A DNA stretch of 64,000 bases from Mytilus galloprovincialis (Eukaryota; Mollusca; Bivalvia; Mytilida; Mytilidae), in NCBI RefSeq assembly GCF_965363235.1, contig NC_134838.1:12308441-12372440 (forward strand). The letters are read 5' to 3'. Below the pieces are notes generated by a model. It ran no database searches. It was not told the origin of the DNA and worked only from the letters and a program-made list of their open reading frames with translations. How positions within the stretch are numbered: the stretch's first letter is position 1; each line of letters begins with the position of its first letter. This document shows positions 23,456 to 36,500 of this stretch, one piece after another. The position numbers and the translations under genes were made by a program.

Positions 23456-25833
23456 TGTCACCGGGGAAACTTGGTGACTTGTTAGGATGTGTAACAAGAG
23501 CCTGACTGAATGGCCTCTTGTTACTGAAACTGTGTGATGCACCTGATCACACAACGAACGATTGCTGTGATTAGCAATGAGAACTCTGAATACTGAAACT
23601 CTGGTGAAAACTAACTACTGAGACTCTGGAACTAGCGATGAATAAACCAATAATTCAGCATGGAATACTAATACTTTTATTACAGATGGACTGTGTTCAG
23701 GGTAAAGTCCTGAGTCCAAATCTTGCTTATAAAAATTATAAACAAGTATTTATACACATTTGAAATGACAAGTATAGACATAACAAATAACAATTAATTT
23801 GAGTAATATTGTTCACTGACAAAGATAAAACTATTTTTAGAACTTGAAGAATAAATATTAAATGAAAATCTGATTATAACAATTAAGAACATACATTATG
23901 AATAAGGTAAAATGTCACTAATTAGCTAACAGATTGAAACATGTCACTCAATGTCCAAACTTAGAATTAAATTGCATATCAAAGCATGTTGATTTTAAGT
24001 CCTGGATATGAAATGTAAATAGAAACGAAATTATAAAATAAAATGAATTATAAAACACAGAGAATTAAAGTCTTAAATATCAAAATTGAGAATTTTAAAT
24101 TAAAGTCCAAAATAATAAACGAAGCTGCTTTTTGCACTGTCACATATGCCTCTCCTCCCAATTAAGTCCGTCCTCGGACTTAGCACTATCTATATCGGCC
24201 TCCTCTGCGGTTGTTATAGTGTCTGTTGTTGTAGTTAGGTCGCTGTTGGTGTTGACTGGAAGACAACATATAATTTTCATGCCGAAGGCTTTGCAGTTCT
24301 TCTGTCAACTGTTTGACAGAATTTTCTTGAGATTGAAGTTTAGAATGAAGGTCTGATTTTTCATTTTTCAATGTTTCTATTTCGTCCGTAAATTCGGTTG
24401 AACGCATAAAGTAAAGATCTTGCACCATTTTCACAGTCTTGTCTTTTTCAATTATTTGGTCCTTTAATTCTTGAATTTGATTCACATATTCCTGTACGTT
24501 TATACGCCAGGCATTTTCTTCTTTATGTTTACTAATGTTTGCAAGCTCTTGCTTAAACTGATCTCTCTCGGATTTAACACTCTCTAGATGGTTCATTTGA
24601 AATTTTAAGTCCTGAATGTACTGTTGATGTTCTGAATTTTTCCGTTTTTCCTCTGATAATTTCGACTTAACACTATTTAGTTCTGTTTTTAACACATTTG
24701 CAATGTCCAAATGTTGAACGAAGGCCGAATTTCTCATACCTGAGAACGGTAAAGCTCGGATGATGTTTTTGCGCTCAATATAGCTGTGTATTCTAGCTAT
24801 ATCACGTTCTTTTTGTTTTCTAGATTTCACATGAACTGGTGTACTTTGTCTGTCTTTTGTTGCTTTTGAAAAACACTTACTTGAGAAATGTCCGAATTTT
24901 CTACATGAAAAGCACATTTGATTGACAGAATTACAAATATAATGTTTATGGAATTTACCGCATCTCCCACATGCTGGACTGTAACCTGACTGGATGTTCC
25001 ATGGTCTCCATTGTGGTCTGAAGCTGTACTCCATCACTGAATATTGTCTACGCTATACTTGTCTGGGGAACTCGCTTGGCTGCTTGAGGTCTCTGGATCG
25101 TGTGCTGAGCATAGAAGTCAGCACGCCGTAGTCGTCCACCAATCTGTCACCGGGGAAACTTGGTGACTTGTTAGGATGTGTAACAAGAGCCTGACTGAAT
25201 GGCCTCTTGTTACTGAAACTGTGTGATGCACCTGATCACACAACGAACGATTGCTGTGATTAGCAATGAGAACTCTGAATACTGAAACTCTGGTGAAAAC
25301 TAACTACTGAGACTCTGGAACTAGCGATGAATAAACCAATAATTCAGCATGGAATACTAATACTTTTATTACAGATGGACTGTGTTCAGGGTAAAGTCCT
25401 GAGTCCAAATCTTGCTTATAAAAATTATAAACAAGTATTTATACACATTTGAAATGACAAGTATAGACATAACAAATAACAATTAATTTGAGTAATATTG
25501 TTCACTGACAAAGATAAAACTATTTTTAGAACTTGAAGAATAAATATTAAATGAAAATCTGATTATAACAATTAAGAACATACATTATGAATAAGGTAAA
25601 ATGTCACTAATTAGCTAACAGATTGAAACATGTCACTCAATGTCCAAACTTAGAATTAAATTGCATATCAAAGCATGTTGATTTTAAGTCCTGGATATGA
25701 AATGTAAATAGAAACGAAATTATAAAATAAAATGAATTATAAAACACAGAGAATTAAAGTCTTAAATATCAAAATTGAGAATTTTAAATTAAAGTCCAAA
25801 ATAATAAACGAAGCTGCTTTTTGCACTGTCACA
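23456..25833 (-). mobile_element. LTR retrotransposon, short, non-autonomous-looking, young
   Basis: Two 689-bp direct repeats, 23456-24144 and 25145-25833, begin TGTCACCGGGG and end GCACTGTCACA on the plus strand; by eye I see no difference between them. Flanking CAAG (23452-23455 and 25834-25837, possibly ACAAG) is the target duplication. Internal region is 1000 bp with one minus-strand frame. Read on the minus strand, a TGG-starting primer-binding-site candidate follows the 5' LTR by about 3 bases and a purine tract GGGAGGAGAGG precedes the 3' LTR. No pol region is present. Near-identical LTRs mean recent insertion. As a non-autonomous element it looks whole; the superfamily is not determined. 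Confidence 0.9.
24186..25037 (-). CDS. Zinc-knuckle and coiled-coil protein of the LTR element
   Basis: A 283-residue frame fills most of the internal region of the LTR element. Near the N-terminus are two CCHC knuckles: C23-x2-C26-x3-H30-x4-C35 and C42-x2-C45-x4-H50-x4-C55. From about residue 115 to 265 the sequence is charged and heptad-like (long coiled coil), and the last 20 residues are Asn/Arg/Gly-rich. This suggests a nucleic-acid-binding, self-associating Gag-like protein, although knuckles before the coiled coil is the reverse of the usual Gag order. No protease, reverse transcriptase or integrase motif is seen. Codon use is AT-rich like the rest of the window. Confidence 0.7.
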   Translation of the reverse strand: MMEYSFRPQWRPWNIQSGYSPACGRCGKFHKHYICNSVNQMCFSCRKFGHFSSKCFSKATKDRQSTPVHVKSRKQKERDIARIHSYIERKNIIRALPFSGMRNSAFVQHLDIANVLKTELNSVKSKLSEEKRKNSEHQQYIQDLKFQMNHLESVKSERDQFKQELANISKHKEENAWRINVQEYVNQIQELKDQIIEKDKTVKMVQDLYFMRSTEFTDEIETLKNEKSDLHSKLQSQENSVKQLTEELQSLRHENYMLSSSQHQQRPNYNNRHYNNRRGGRYR

Positions 25834-25890
25834 CAAGGGTAAAACTATATATGTCCCCGACCACTTAGTGTCGGGGCCATAAAAATGAAT

Positions 25891-27536
25891 TGTGACTTTT
25901 TGTCTGATAAGATAAAGATAACTTTAATAGCACTAACACATTAACAATAAATGGTTATGGCAACACATTAAAGATAAGCTACAATGAATAACATATATAC
26001 AATAAAGGAGCGACAGTGGGTAATTATGAGAAAAAATATATAAAAATTAAAAAGAGAATCATATATAAAAGCATATATATAGAATGGGGCTTGTTTTTTT
26101 TTGTGTATTTGAAACTTGCATAGTTGATTAATAAAAAAAAATGGAATTTTCAACCTAGGAATGTTCACTGGTGTTTTTTTTTTATACAGGAATGATAACA
26201 CTAGTGATTTCAGTGTACCAGAATTGTTGCACTAGTTATTTTATACCGGGATTGATTACACTAGTGCTTTAGATCATACACTGTTGAAGCGTTTTAGTAC
26301 TCATTTTGAACAAAGGATAAACCAAAAATGCTTATCAACGAATAAGATTCAAATAGTTTTTCTATGCAAATCCAAAAAATCATATGCTTTTAAATGTCAC
26401 TAATTGATATTTTATATATACTGGATTGCCGATGTTTTTTCTATGTATTTGCCTTTTGGTCGACTTGGAGATAAAATCATATCTTCTATGATAATATCAA
26501 AGGACGTTTCTATACAATTATAAACTTTCTGTAAGAACACATCTGCTTTGTGGTGTATATCAAGTTCATGATATCCTGAACATTGAAAAAAACTATTTTG
26601 AGTTATAAAAATATCCTCCTCCTCATCATCAATAATATTCCCTATAGCTTGACTAAGAATAATTTAATTAGTGCCTTGAAAATCATTCAATTTTAACCCA
26701 TTTTTAGCCAATTACTTTTAAATTTAACAATAAACTGGTCTTATTATAAACAAAACAACGACATTAAGATCGACACTTTCACACTTCCAATATTATCTAG
26801 TGAAAAACAGTTACCCGGTGGAATGAAAGTACTCTTACAGTTGCACACTGCTCAAGTACTAAAGAAATAAGACGGGAAAAAAAGATGAAAAAATAAAATA
26901 AATTAAATACCCCAAATCATTAAAAAAGTGATTTTACATAGTTTAATTAACAAACTGGAAAGCATGAACACACATTTTAAAAATAAACCAAAAAAAATAT
27001 TTATCTATTATTTTTATGTCATTTATTTTTCATGTGCTTCATGATACCGTGTTTATGATTTATCAAGATTTAATTTGATTAACCTCTCGACAAAAATCCA
27101 AATGTTGACTTTTGCTCAACAATCAATTTATGATTTATTTGTTTGTCAATAAAAGAGGGACGAAAGATACCAAAGGGACAATATCACGCTACAGATATGT
27201 GATAAATATGAAGAGGAGGGAGGACATCACACATATATGACACATACATATAAGGCTGTATAAGTATCATTAGTACATGGGGTTTTATTTTACTTTGTTA
27301 TTTGTATTATTAGAAGTCCATTACTAGGTACTCAGTCTCTAGTAATGGACCTCTGGTATTAATTCATAATTACATATAGTATTTTTTGTAATTGAAAAAT
27401 ATCAATTTAGCACCTTTTGGTATGTTTTTGCTTAAAATTATTTTGTGGTATGTAGTTTTATCTTTGAAAGATTTCTTGAAGAACCGATCTGCCAAAGCCT
27501 TATACATCCATCAGCTGATCATGTGACAGCAGGAAA
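25891..27536. other. Intergenic region upstream of fucosidase 1
   Basis: AT-rich. It shows a loose array of ACACTAGTG(A/C)TTT-like motifs at 26195-26275 and a small hairpin at 27316-27350 (GTCCATTACTAG and its complement, 11-nt loop). A fragment of a dispersed repeat (GAGGGACGAAAGATACCAAAG) lies near 27155. No exons were found. The promoter of fucosidase 1 should be in the right end; no TATA box was recognised. Confidence 0.5.
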
Positions 27537-30500
27537 ATGAAAATGGCAAATGTGCATGTACTTTTCCTCTCTGTGTTGTTACTTATTTTTTCTGTTTCTC
27601 AGTCTGTTAAATACGAGCCAACATGGAATTCTTTAGATTCAAGACCACTGCCATCCTGGTATGATGAGGCAAAACTTGGCATTTTTATTCACTGGGGTGT
27701 CTTTTCTGTTCCCAGTTTTACTTCGGAATGGTTCTGGTACTATTGGAAAGGACCCAAACCACAGAAGTCAGCAGTTGATTTTATGAAGAATAATTTCCGG
27801 CCAGGCTTTACTTATGCTGACTTTGCATCACAGTTCACCACTGAATTTTATAACCCTAATGAATGGGCAGATATTTTTGCAGCATCTGGTGCAAAGTAAG
27901 TGCCAACAGTGCAAGTGGTCCATGCACTCTTTCTCATTAAACTCTATGAGGATAGGAATACCTTTTACTATTAGGCATCAAATGGTCATTTTCAGCTTAA
28001 AGTTTTACTGTGATTCCTTAAAATATCATTATCATGATTCGTCAGTGGTCTCAAACAATAATCATTACTGTTGTACGTTATAGGAGAACATTTTACATGA
28101 TTTGTCTAAACCAGTCTATTTTTTTTATCATCTAGAATTTTGCGGCTGTTTATTAGTATCATGTTGTTGTTGTCCTTGTCGTCCAAACACAGTTGGTTTC
28201 TGGACAATAACTTTAGTATAAGTAAATAAAACTATATATATAGATATGAAATTTAAACACAAGGTTTATAACCACACAAGGAAGGTTGGGATTGAATTTG
28301 GGGATTATGGTCCTAATAGTTTAGGAATTAGGGCCAAAAATAGGCCCAAAAAGGCATTTTTCTAATTTTCTAGGCAATAACTTGTGTGTAAGTGTATGGA
28401 TCACTTTGAAATTATACCACAAGTTTCGATACCACAAAGGGTAGGATAGGCTTGGGGGGGGGGGGGGGGTGTTATGGCCCAAACCATTTAGGAATTAGGG
28501 GGGAAAAAGGAGGGTTTTTGGTAAATGGACAATTAAGACAATTTCAAAGCAGTGTAAGGGAGGTAATCCAAATATGTTGAGGATTACCTCCCTTACACTG
28601 CTTTAAAATTATGTATAAAAAAATGTTGTATTGTCTTGAGGTGATTATAATTATCTGTCAAATTACTATTAAATTTATGCTAATAAAGGAATATTAATTT
28701 TCTATTTTTAGACTTTTATGATGTATTTAAATGTATTATTATGGTTGCATCTCCAATTTGGGAACTGTATATCTAAAATATTTACATATTCAAACACTAG
28801 ACTTGTGCTTTCCTCAAGCTTTTTTTGTAATTATTTCACTATGCTTCTTTATTTCAAAGAATTATCCAAAGCTTTCTATTTTAATATGGAAACTAAGATA
28901 AATCCTTTAAGAACAAAAAAGTTATTTTCTCAAGATAAAACGATTTCCTAGAAGAGGTTTGTTTTTATTTTATAAAAAAAAAACGTGTCAAAAAACTTTT
29001 TATTTATTTAATTGTTGAAAAGTTTTTAATTTGAATATGGAAGACGATTATAACAATAATTTGCCGTTTTTAATCCAATATTTCTCTTTTTTATTATATT
29101 GTATATTTATAATAGTGATTCATTATATTCCTATTTCAATGAATGAAGAAAAACAAGTTTCAAACCAATAGTTTTGAACTGTTTCGAATAAGAAATGTAG
29201 AGCCTTTAATTATCGAGTATAACAGCGAATACGTATTTATTACATGTCCTTTTCTGTATCGTGTCATTTATTAATTAACTACACGACAAGGAAATCGGCG
29301 ATAATTAGGTAGTGTCAAGTCCCGTTAATATATATGTTCCTGCTCCAATGGAAATTTGAATTGAGATTGTGACGGTATCTTTAGGGAAAGATTTTTTTTT
29401 GGAAAAAAAAATTCGGGGCTACTGTAACATGGTAAACAACTGATCTAGGGAGAACTTTTTTAAAACAGTGAAAGTGACCAGTAACAATAAGATCTACAAA
29501 TATTTAATCAACAACATGTATTGTTCTCTATGTGTCATTTTAATTTGGTTTCTGTCTCAAATAAGTAAACATTAAAACTTGCTTTATTTATACCAGAAGC
29601 ATTTAATTTTTTTATTGTAGATATATTGTTTTGACAAGTAAACATCATGAGGGATTTACCAACTGGCCATCAAATTACTCTTTTAACTGGAATTCAAATG
29701 CTTCTGGACCAAGCAGAGATCTTGTTGGTATGTGTTTTCATAAAAAATAAGAAAGGGAAGGGGTGGTATGCTGAAATGTTGTGGGTTATAGTTTTGGATT
29801 TTTGGGGTTTATTTAAAGCATAATATAAAATAAAAATAAAATAACATTAAGGGTTTGTACTTAATATATATAATTTAAAAAAAGGTCATCATGGTCGTGG
29901 TAAAATTTGGAAAGACCTAAATTTCAATCAGGTAGTGAGTACTGTACATGCTCTCCTGTCTATGTTTACTTTTCTTTCTTAGTTGTTGCCAAAATAAGAT
30001 GTTAGTTGTTACAGCTATTGCTTGTTTCAGTTGCCATGGTTGCAGGAAAAAATCTTTAAGTGACATTTATGTTTTAATACATTTTTATGTATTTTCCTAT
30101 TTTCAGGTGAATTAGCAAATGCTATAAGAAGCAGGACTGCCATTAAATTTGGACTGTACCATTCTCTATATGAATGGTTTAATCCACTATATCTCCAAGA
30201 TAAAGAGTCTAATTTTACAACACAGAACTTTGTGAAGGTATATAAAACTTTTAACTTTTAATTTCAATGAAAAAGAGATCCATAAAGGAATACAGTTGAT
30301 CCTAATAAGAGTCTGAATAAGCCGCCAACATACAAAAACCAAGGCAGATATCCAAAGGTTTTGAAATATATTCATGATAATTGATTTATTGAAATTTTGC
30401 ACCACTTTCAACACTATAGGCCATTTCGTGTCGTTAATTTTCATTGGAACCACAGACTTCATCAGGAAAACTGAAGAATCCTTGTTATAATTAAGGTTAA

Positions 30501-33500
30501 AGTGGAATGCACCTGTTACATGCAGGATTAGAACTCACAACCTCAATGTTGACAGGCTAGTGATACAGTAGTTAAATTACTTAGACCACTTACAACAGAG
30601 ACCCTTAAAGAGGGTAAATAAGCTTTATCAATTTGTAATCCAATCTGTTTTTACTTTCAGCACAAGACCATTCCAGAACTGTATGAGATTGTCAACAAAT
30701 ACAAACCAGAAGTTGTGTGGTCAGATGGAGATGCTGGACCTGATACATACTGGACATCTAAGGAATTTTTAACTTGGCTGTATAATGAGAGGTAACAGAC
30801 ACGTCTTAAGTTTTAAGTGTGCATCATACTGCTTCATGTGTAGTAAAAAACATGATAGATCTGTTATTATCTCCTCCAAACTCATAATTAAATAAAGACA
30901 ATTGAAAAAGTTAAATTCCCTTAAATTAAAGAAAGTGTTTATACATTTTTATGCCCCACCTACGAAAGTAGAGGGGCATTATGATTTTTGGTTTGTGCGT
31001 CCATTTGTTCATCTGTCCTGCTTCAGGTTAAAGTTCTTGGTCAAGGTAGTTTTTGATGAAGTTGAAATTCAATCAACTTAAAACTTAGTACACATGTTCC
31101 TTATGATATGATCTTTCTAATTTTAATGCCAAATTAGATTTTTTACCCCAATTTCACAGTCCACTGAGCGTAGAAAATGATAGTGCAAGTGGGGCATCCG
31201 TGTACTGTGCATTTATCAATCAGGAGAAAAATATGTAAATTTATGTGTTTCAAAAGTAAGTGCTAATATTTTACATTTTTTTCAGTCCTGTAAAAGATAC
31301 AGTTGTAACCAATGATAGATGGGGTAAAGGTTGTGCATGTAAACATGGTGGATATTACACATGCCAAGACAGATATAATCCAGGTATATTATTTATTAAT
31401 CTGTCTTAAAGTAGGTGTTTTTTTAGAGGTAATATAATATATATATATATATTACGGATTACAAATGTGTCAAGGTTTGTGATTGGATAACAACACAGAG
31501 ATGTCAGTATATATTCAGAAAACTGCCGGGGTATATACGACGTTTTTGTCCCCAATTGGAACCTCAAAAACGTCATCATAACGGCTCAGGGGATCTAAAC
31601 TCTAAGCCAGGAATGTCACAGTAAATACCCTTATGAGACCTGAATAACATATAATATAAGTACGTCTGATTCAGTGACAACTCTACAACAGATTTATCCA
31701 TCGGATCGCCATCAATGATGGTGAAACATGGCTGTGTACATTATGTATATACAACTTGTCTAAACATCAACCCAACAATGTTAGATCTGTAAATTTACTT
31801 TCGCAAATTTTTTGTTCTTCCCTCGCCGGGATTCAAATATATATATATATTAAATGACTGAATAAATAGTCAACGATAAATCTTACGGGGCGATGGATCA
31901 TAAAAACGATTCAGTACACTACAAATGCAAAATATAATATATAACAAGTCTAAAAGGGTACAACATCACCAAAAACACAATAAAACAAACAATATGTTAG
32001 ATATTTCGGATAACAGATATCCTTCCTCGGTAATTGCACGATGACAAATGAATCATGTCAATTCAAATTAAGACTCTATCAAAATCTTGAAATTTATACA
32101 ATTTGAGCGAACGCTGGAACAATTTTTAAAGTTTCCAAACACGGCGCAAAGACTAAAAAGATATGCCAAAATAAAAATAGTTATTTACGATGTGAACTGG
32201 CACAATCTAAATTCCCAAAGGTGGTGACAGTTGAGATGTTAAACAACTGCGTGGAAATACAGTCCCAATAAACAGTCCTGACAGATCTAAGCTGGTATAA
32301 TATTTAAAATATGACAACAGTAGAGCAATTGCAACAGAGACTGCGTTTTATATATATATATATAATACTGGTACATGTATAGGCATCTATTGGGCTTTGC
32401 TCATTGTTGAAGGCTGAACAATATGGTGACCTATAGTTGTAAATTTCTGTGTCTATTGTGAAGAGTTGTCTCATTTACAATCATACCATATCTTCTTATT
32501 TTATTCCTATGTTTTGGACACCTTTACTTGTGATTGCTGATCTATTCCAGAATTAAATTTGGTAATTTATCTGTCATAAATTGTTCAGACGTCAATAGGG
32601 TGCAGTATATCTGATTACAAAGACATGGGCATGAATGTAAATGTTGAGAACATATGCTTATTTAAGAGTGTGCTATGTACCTTCATCGTTAGCAAAGTTC
32701 TGATTGAAATTTTCTGTTTTAATATAGCTTTAAGAAAACCATATGACAAAGAGCACAATTCAAAAAAGTATTCACGTTTTAAGAATTGTTTACAGGTACA
32801 AAACAGAATCATAAATGGGAGAATTGTATGACTATAGATCGAAGGTCATGGGGTTACAGAAGAAACACAAATCTTAATGAGTTCCTCAGTGTCCATGAAA
32901 TTATATCTACTCTAGCTTCCACTGTAAGGTAAGATCATCCTAACTACTAGTATTTTAGATCTTTTCAAATTTTAACAATGGTCATTTTAATGTTTTTAAC
33001 TAACACTATAATCATGACAAAAAATATGTGAAATCAAAGTCAAAATGATATTTGAACCCATTTGCAACCACAATCATACAATAAGAGGTAAAATCAATAT
33101 TCCTTATGTTTCAACCCTTTCAGTTTCCATTGAAAACCTTACCACTTTCTTATTTCTCCATTATTATCAAGACATTCTCAATTATTTCTTCTTATTTACA
33201 GTGCTTGAACTCACCATGTTTTATTTCACATCTCTCGATAATGACAATTCTTATGGTTGAAAACACTTAAACAATTTGCTCCAACCCAGACCACACTTAA
33301 TTTCAGAATCAAAATTTATCAGAACATCTTATAAAAAAATCATCTCTTTGATACTCTGCAGGAGTGACTGCCTAGTACAGGTTTGACTAGATTTATCTGG
33401 TGAACATTAAGTCATCTGAGAACCTTTGTCTGATAGGTGTACGTTATATGGCAAAACCACTAATTTCAAAAGCAAATAACATCTTTTGCAAGAAGAAATT

Positions 33501-36500
33501 TAACTGAAATATTAATTGATTTACTGTGCTTGATAGGATTTCTTGGGGACGTTGTGTTTTGCATATTGGTTCAGCTTTTCTTTATGACAAAAGTCCATTA
33601 GACATTTCATTGTCAGAGTAATCCAGTATATGTCTACTGTGTTGTTGCACAGTTTATAAATTCAATTGTATAGTTATTTGTTTATATAGCTGTGGAGGTA
33701 ATATGCTGATGAATGTGGGACCAACAAAGGAGGGGAAAATTATCCCATTGTTTGAAGAGAGACTGAGAGATTTAGGAAAGTGGTTGAATGTAAATGGAGA
33801 GGGTATATACAGCACTGTACCATGGAGTCACCAGAATGATACTCTTGCTAAGAATGTGTGGTAGGTTTTTAAAGTCAGAAAAGTCTTAAATTTAATGCAA
33901 TTACAATGTGTCACAAAAATCTATTCATTTGTCTATTGTCTAACTAACTGTGGATTCATTAATATTCATTGAATACCAATTTTCATGGATTTTGACGGTA
34001 CAGGTTAACCACGAATATAAATGTTAAACGAATTGTAAATTTTCCATTGGCTTGTATGCAGACTTTGGTAAAACCACGAAAAATTAAATATCCATGAAAG
34101 TGTCATTTTCCCTCAATTCACGAAAATTGAAATGAATCCACAGTATATTAAGAGTGGTCACTTCTAAGCCTTTAATAAGCATAAAAACATAACGAATTTG
34201 ACCTATAATTGTTTACTTTTTATACATTGCGACTTAGATGGAGAGTTATCTCACTGGCACTCATACCACATCTATTTATATTACCATTCAAATATTACTT
34301 GATACCTGGCTAATTTGACATAAAATTCCAATGCAATTAGATTTTTTCAACTGAAAGAAGAAAAGTATATTTAGTGGAAGATATTAGCAAGCAAAATCGA
34401 GGGAATTGTGCAAATGGTGATACAAGCATGAAAATTACCACAAAGCATCATTATTATATACTTTTTAAGAAATAACTGCTGGCCATTAAAAAAAATTTTT
34501 TTTCAAGATGGCCACCGCCATTTTCTAAAATGGCTGTTTTCTTCAGTTTGAAAATATTGATTTTTCTGGAAAACTTTTCTTTTACCTTCTTTTGGTAAAA
34601 ACCAATCATCAGGTTTGGCGGCTACCTTCCTTACATCATATATTTATTAAAAATGAATATTTGACATTTCCAGTATTTGCGCATGCGCAAAAATGTTACA
34701 AAATTCTTTCAAAATCATTTGAACTATTTACTATATATGTTTTTAGATTTCTAATGATATTATGAATTGGTTTAATAACATTTTTCAATGTTATGATACA
34801 CATGTGTTTAACACTTTTGCGCATGTGCAAACTATTTATAGACATCAAGAGCGATTTGTATGCACTACCAGGCAATTCTCAGGTATTCGATGGATAAGAC
34901 GAAAATGTGGTGAATCCCGCAGAAACATCAATTGTAACTGCAGATCAGTTACTTTTGGAAATGTTTAAGCAAATTCACTGGGAATGGCTTGATTTGTACG
35001 GAAAAGATAAGTTTATCGTCATGTTTGGTGGATTGTACATTGAAATGACTTGTTATAAAACTCTTGGTGATATATTGCGTGATAGGGGATGGACATGTTG
35101 TCTTACTAAAGCCAATATTGCAACACCAAGAATGGAAGATTCTTTTTATGAATGTTCAAATGTACCTAGTACTAGACAGGCGCATCAGATAACTGCATGA
35201 CTTTTGCTTGAACTGTTAATTTCGGATTATGAAAGCTAAACTCAGAATACATAATTATGTTATGGCTCTGTGACGTTCAATGATTTCAAAGACTGGTGTA
35301 AAGAAATAGAGTCATCTCGACCACAGTTTCATTCCTGGCGTTCAATTATAAAATAAGAACTTCTTTTGATTTTAATATTATGCTCACTTCATGAGTGAGA
35401 TTTCGTACTTTACAAACAGTTCATATAAAGCATGATAGGGTATTGATTTAGGTCTTGATCAAATAAATTATGCTCGATCGTTACTTACCCATCTCCAAGA
35501 TATGACTTCCCTTCCCGAACATCATCCAAAGGTGGCAATGGAATTTGAAAATGATACTTGCACTGTACGTAAGACCAGCAAATTTCTTTCTTATAACAAA
35601 GATCAGGCACAAAAACAGAATAATGCAATTGTGAAGCGCGATATTGGTGCTTTAGGATTAACCGAAGATCCCATTTAAACAAGTGGATGAATGGAGTCAG
35701 TATACAAGAGGATGAATTTGAAAGATCTTGTGGTTTGGGTCATTCTATAACAGATGAACGACCGAATGAAGATTCTACAATAAACACAAAAAGATGTCTT
35801 TAAACAGCTTTGAAAGCTTTGTAAAGTGATGAACAAGTTTAGAAATTCATTTCTAGAAGAGTTGTCAGATTTGTAAAAAAAAATACTCCATTTAGGAAAT
35901 TGTTGAACAGGTAAGATATGTAAATAAACTCCAAGATATTGGTACAAACAATACGAAGATCTTTCGAAGCAAATGCAAAACGAAGGAGAACCTGCTTTTT
36001 ATTACCAAATAAAAAATAACGACTTCCTATTTTGGCCGCAAAATGACACTGGAAACGTCTTTGTCAAAAACATAGCTAGAGAACCTTAAAAGTGATTGGG
36101 AAACTTTTCTAGACTTTTCATTTCTCGTCACTGTAGACACTTTTACTTGGAATATTTCTTTATCCATAAAAACCAAACTGCTCCTTTGTCTTTATCGCAG
36201 GTTGTTTCTTTAAATAGTGGTATTAAATCGCTGCAAATGGGTTTACTTGAAACATTCTGCGATTTGCTGATCCAAATTCGGACGCATTTATCTTTGGTGG
36301 GGCAGCAGTGAAAGTTGGGCAAACTTGATGATGATTATGTAAATAGTGTCATACTGCCTTACATATAATCTTGCATCGATAAGTATTCAAGAGTAGACAT
36401 TGTATTTGATGTTTACTAAATGAATAATTTCAAGGCTGTGACAAGACAAAGGCAAGGTTTTGTTTGTGCCAGATGGAAAGGTGTTGGTTCTGGTAGAGCG

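Larger units (their letters stand above)
20498..25890 (-). mobile_element. Host element of the nest: GGAACGAAACTTAAACTT tandem-unit family
   Basis: Left end AACTAGATGTGTCAAAGCGAC carries a stem-loop (GTGTC-5 nt-GACAC). Four tandem units with GAGCGGAACGAAACTTAAAC, CTGTAACTCATCATGG and CAGCCCAATATCTGAAAGC lie near 20640, 22850, 23030-23190 and 23290. The right part (GGAATTTCGGACAAG then GGTAAAACTATATATGTCCC) is split by the LTR element. It is interrupted by the elements at 20737-22690, 23049-23144 and 23456-25833. The right end is approximate. Confidence 0.6.

Noticed and set aside
28546-28604. MicroRNA precursor
   Set aside because: The stem is perfect and short, next to repeats; nothing favours Drosha/Dicer processing over a foldback remnant.
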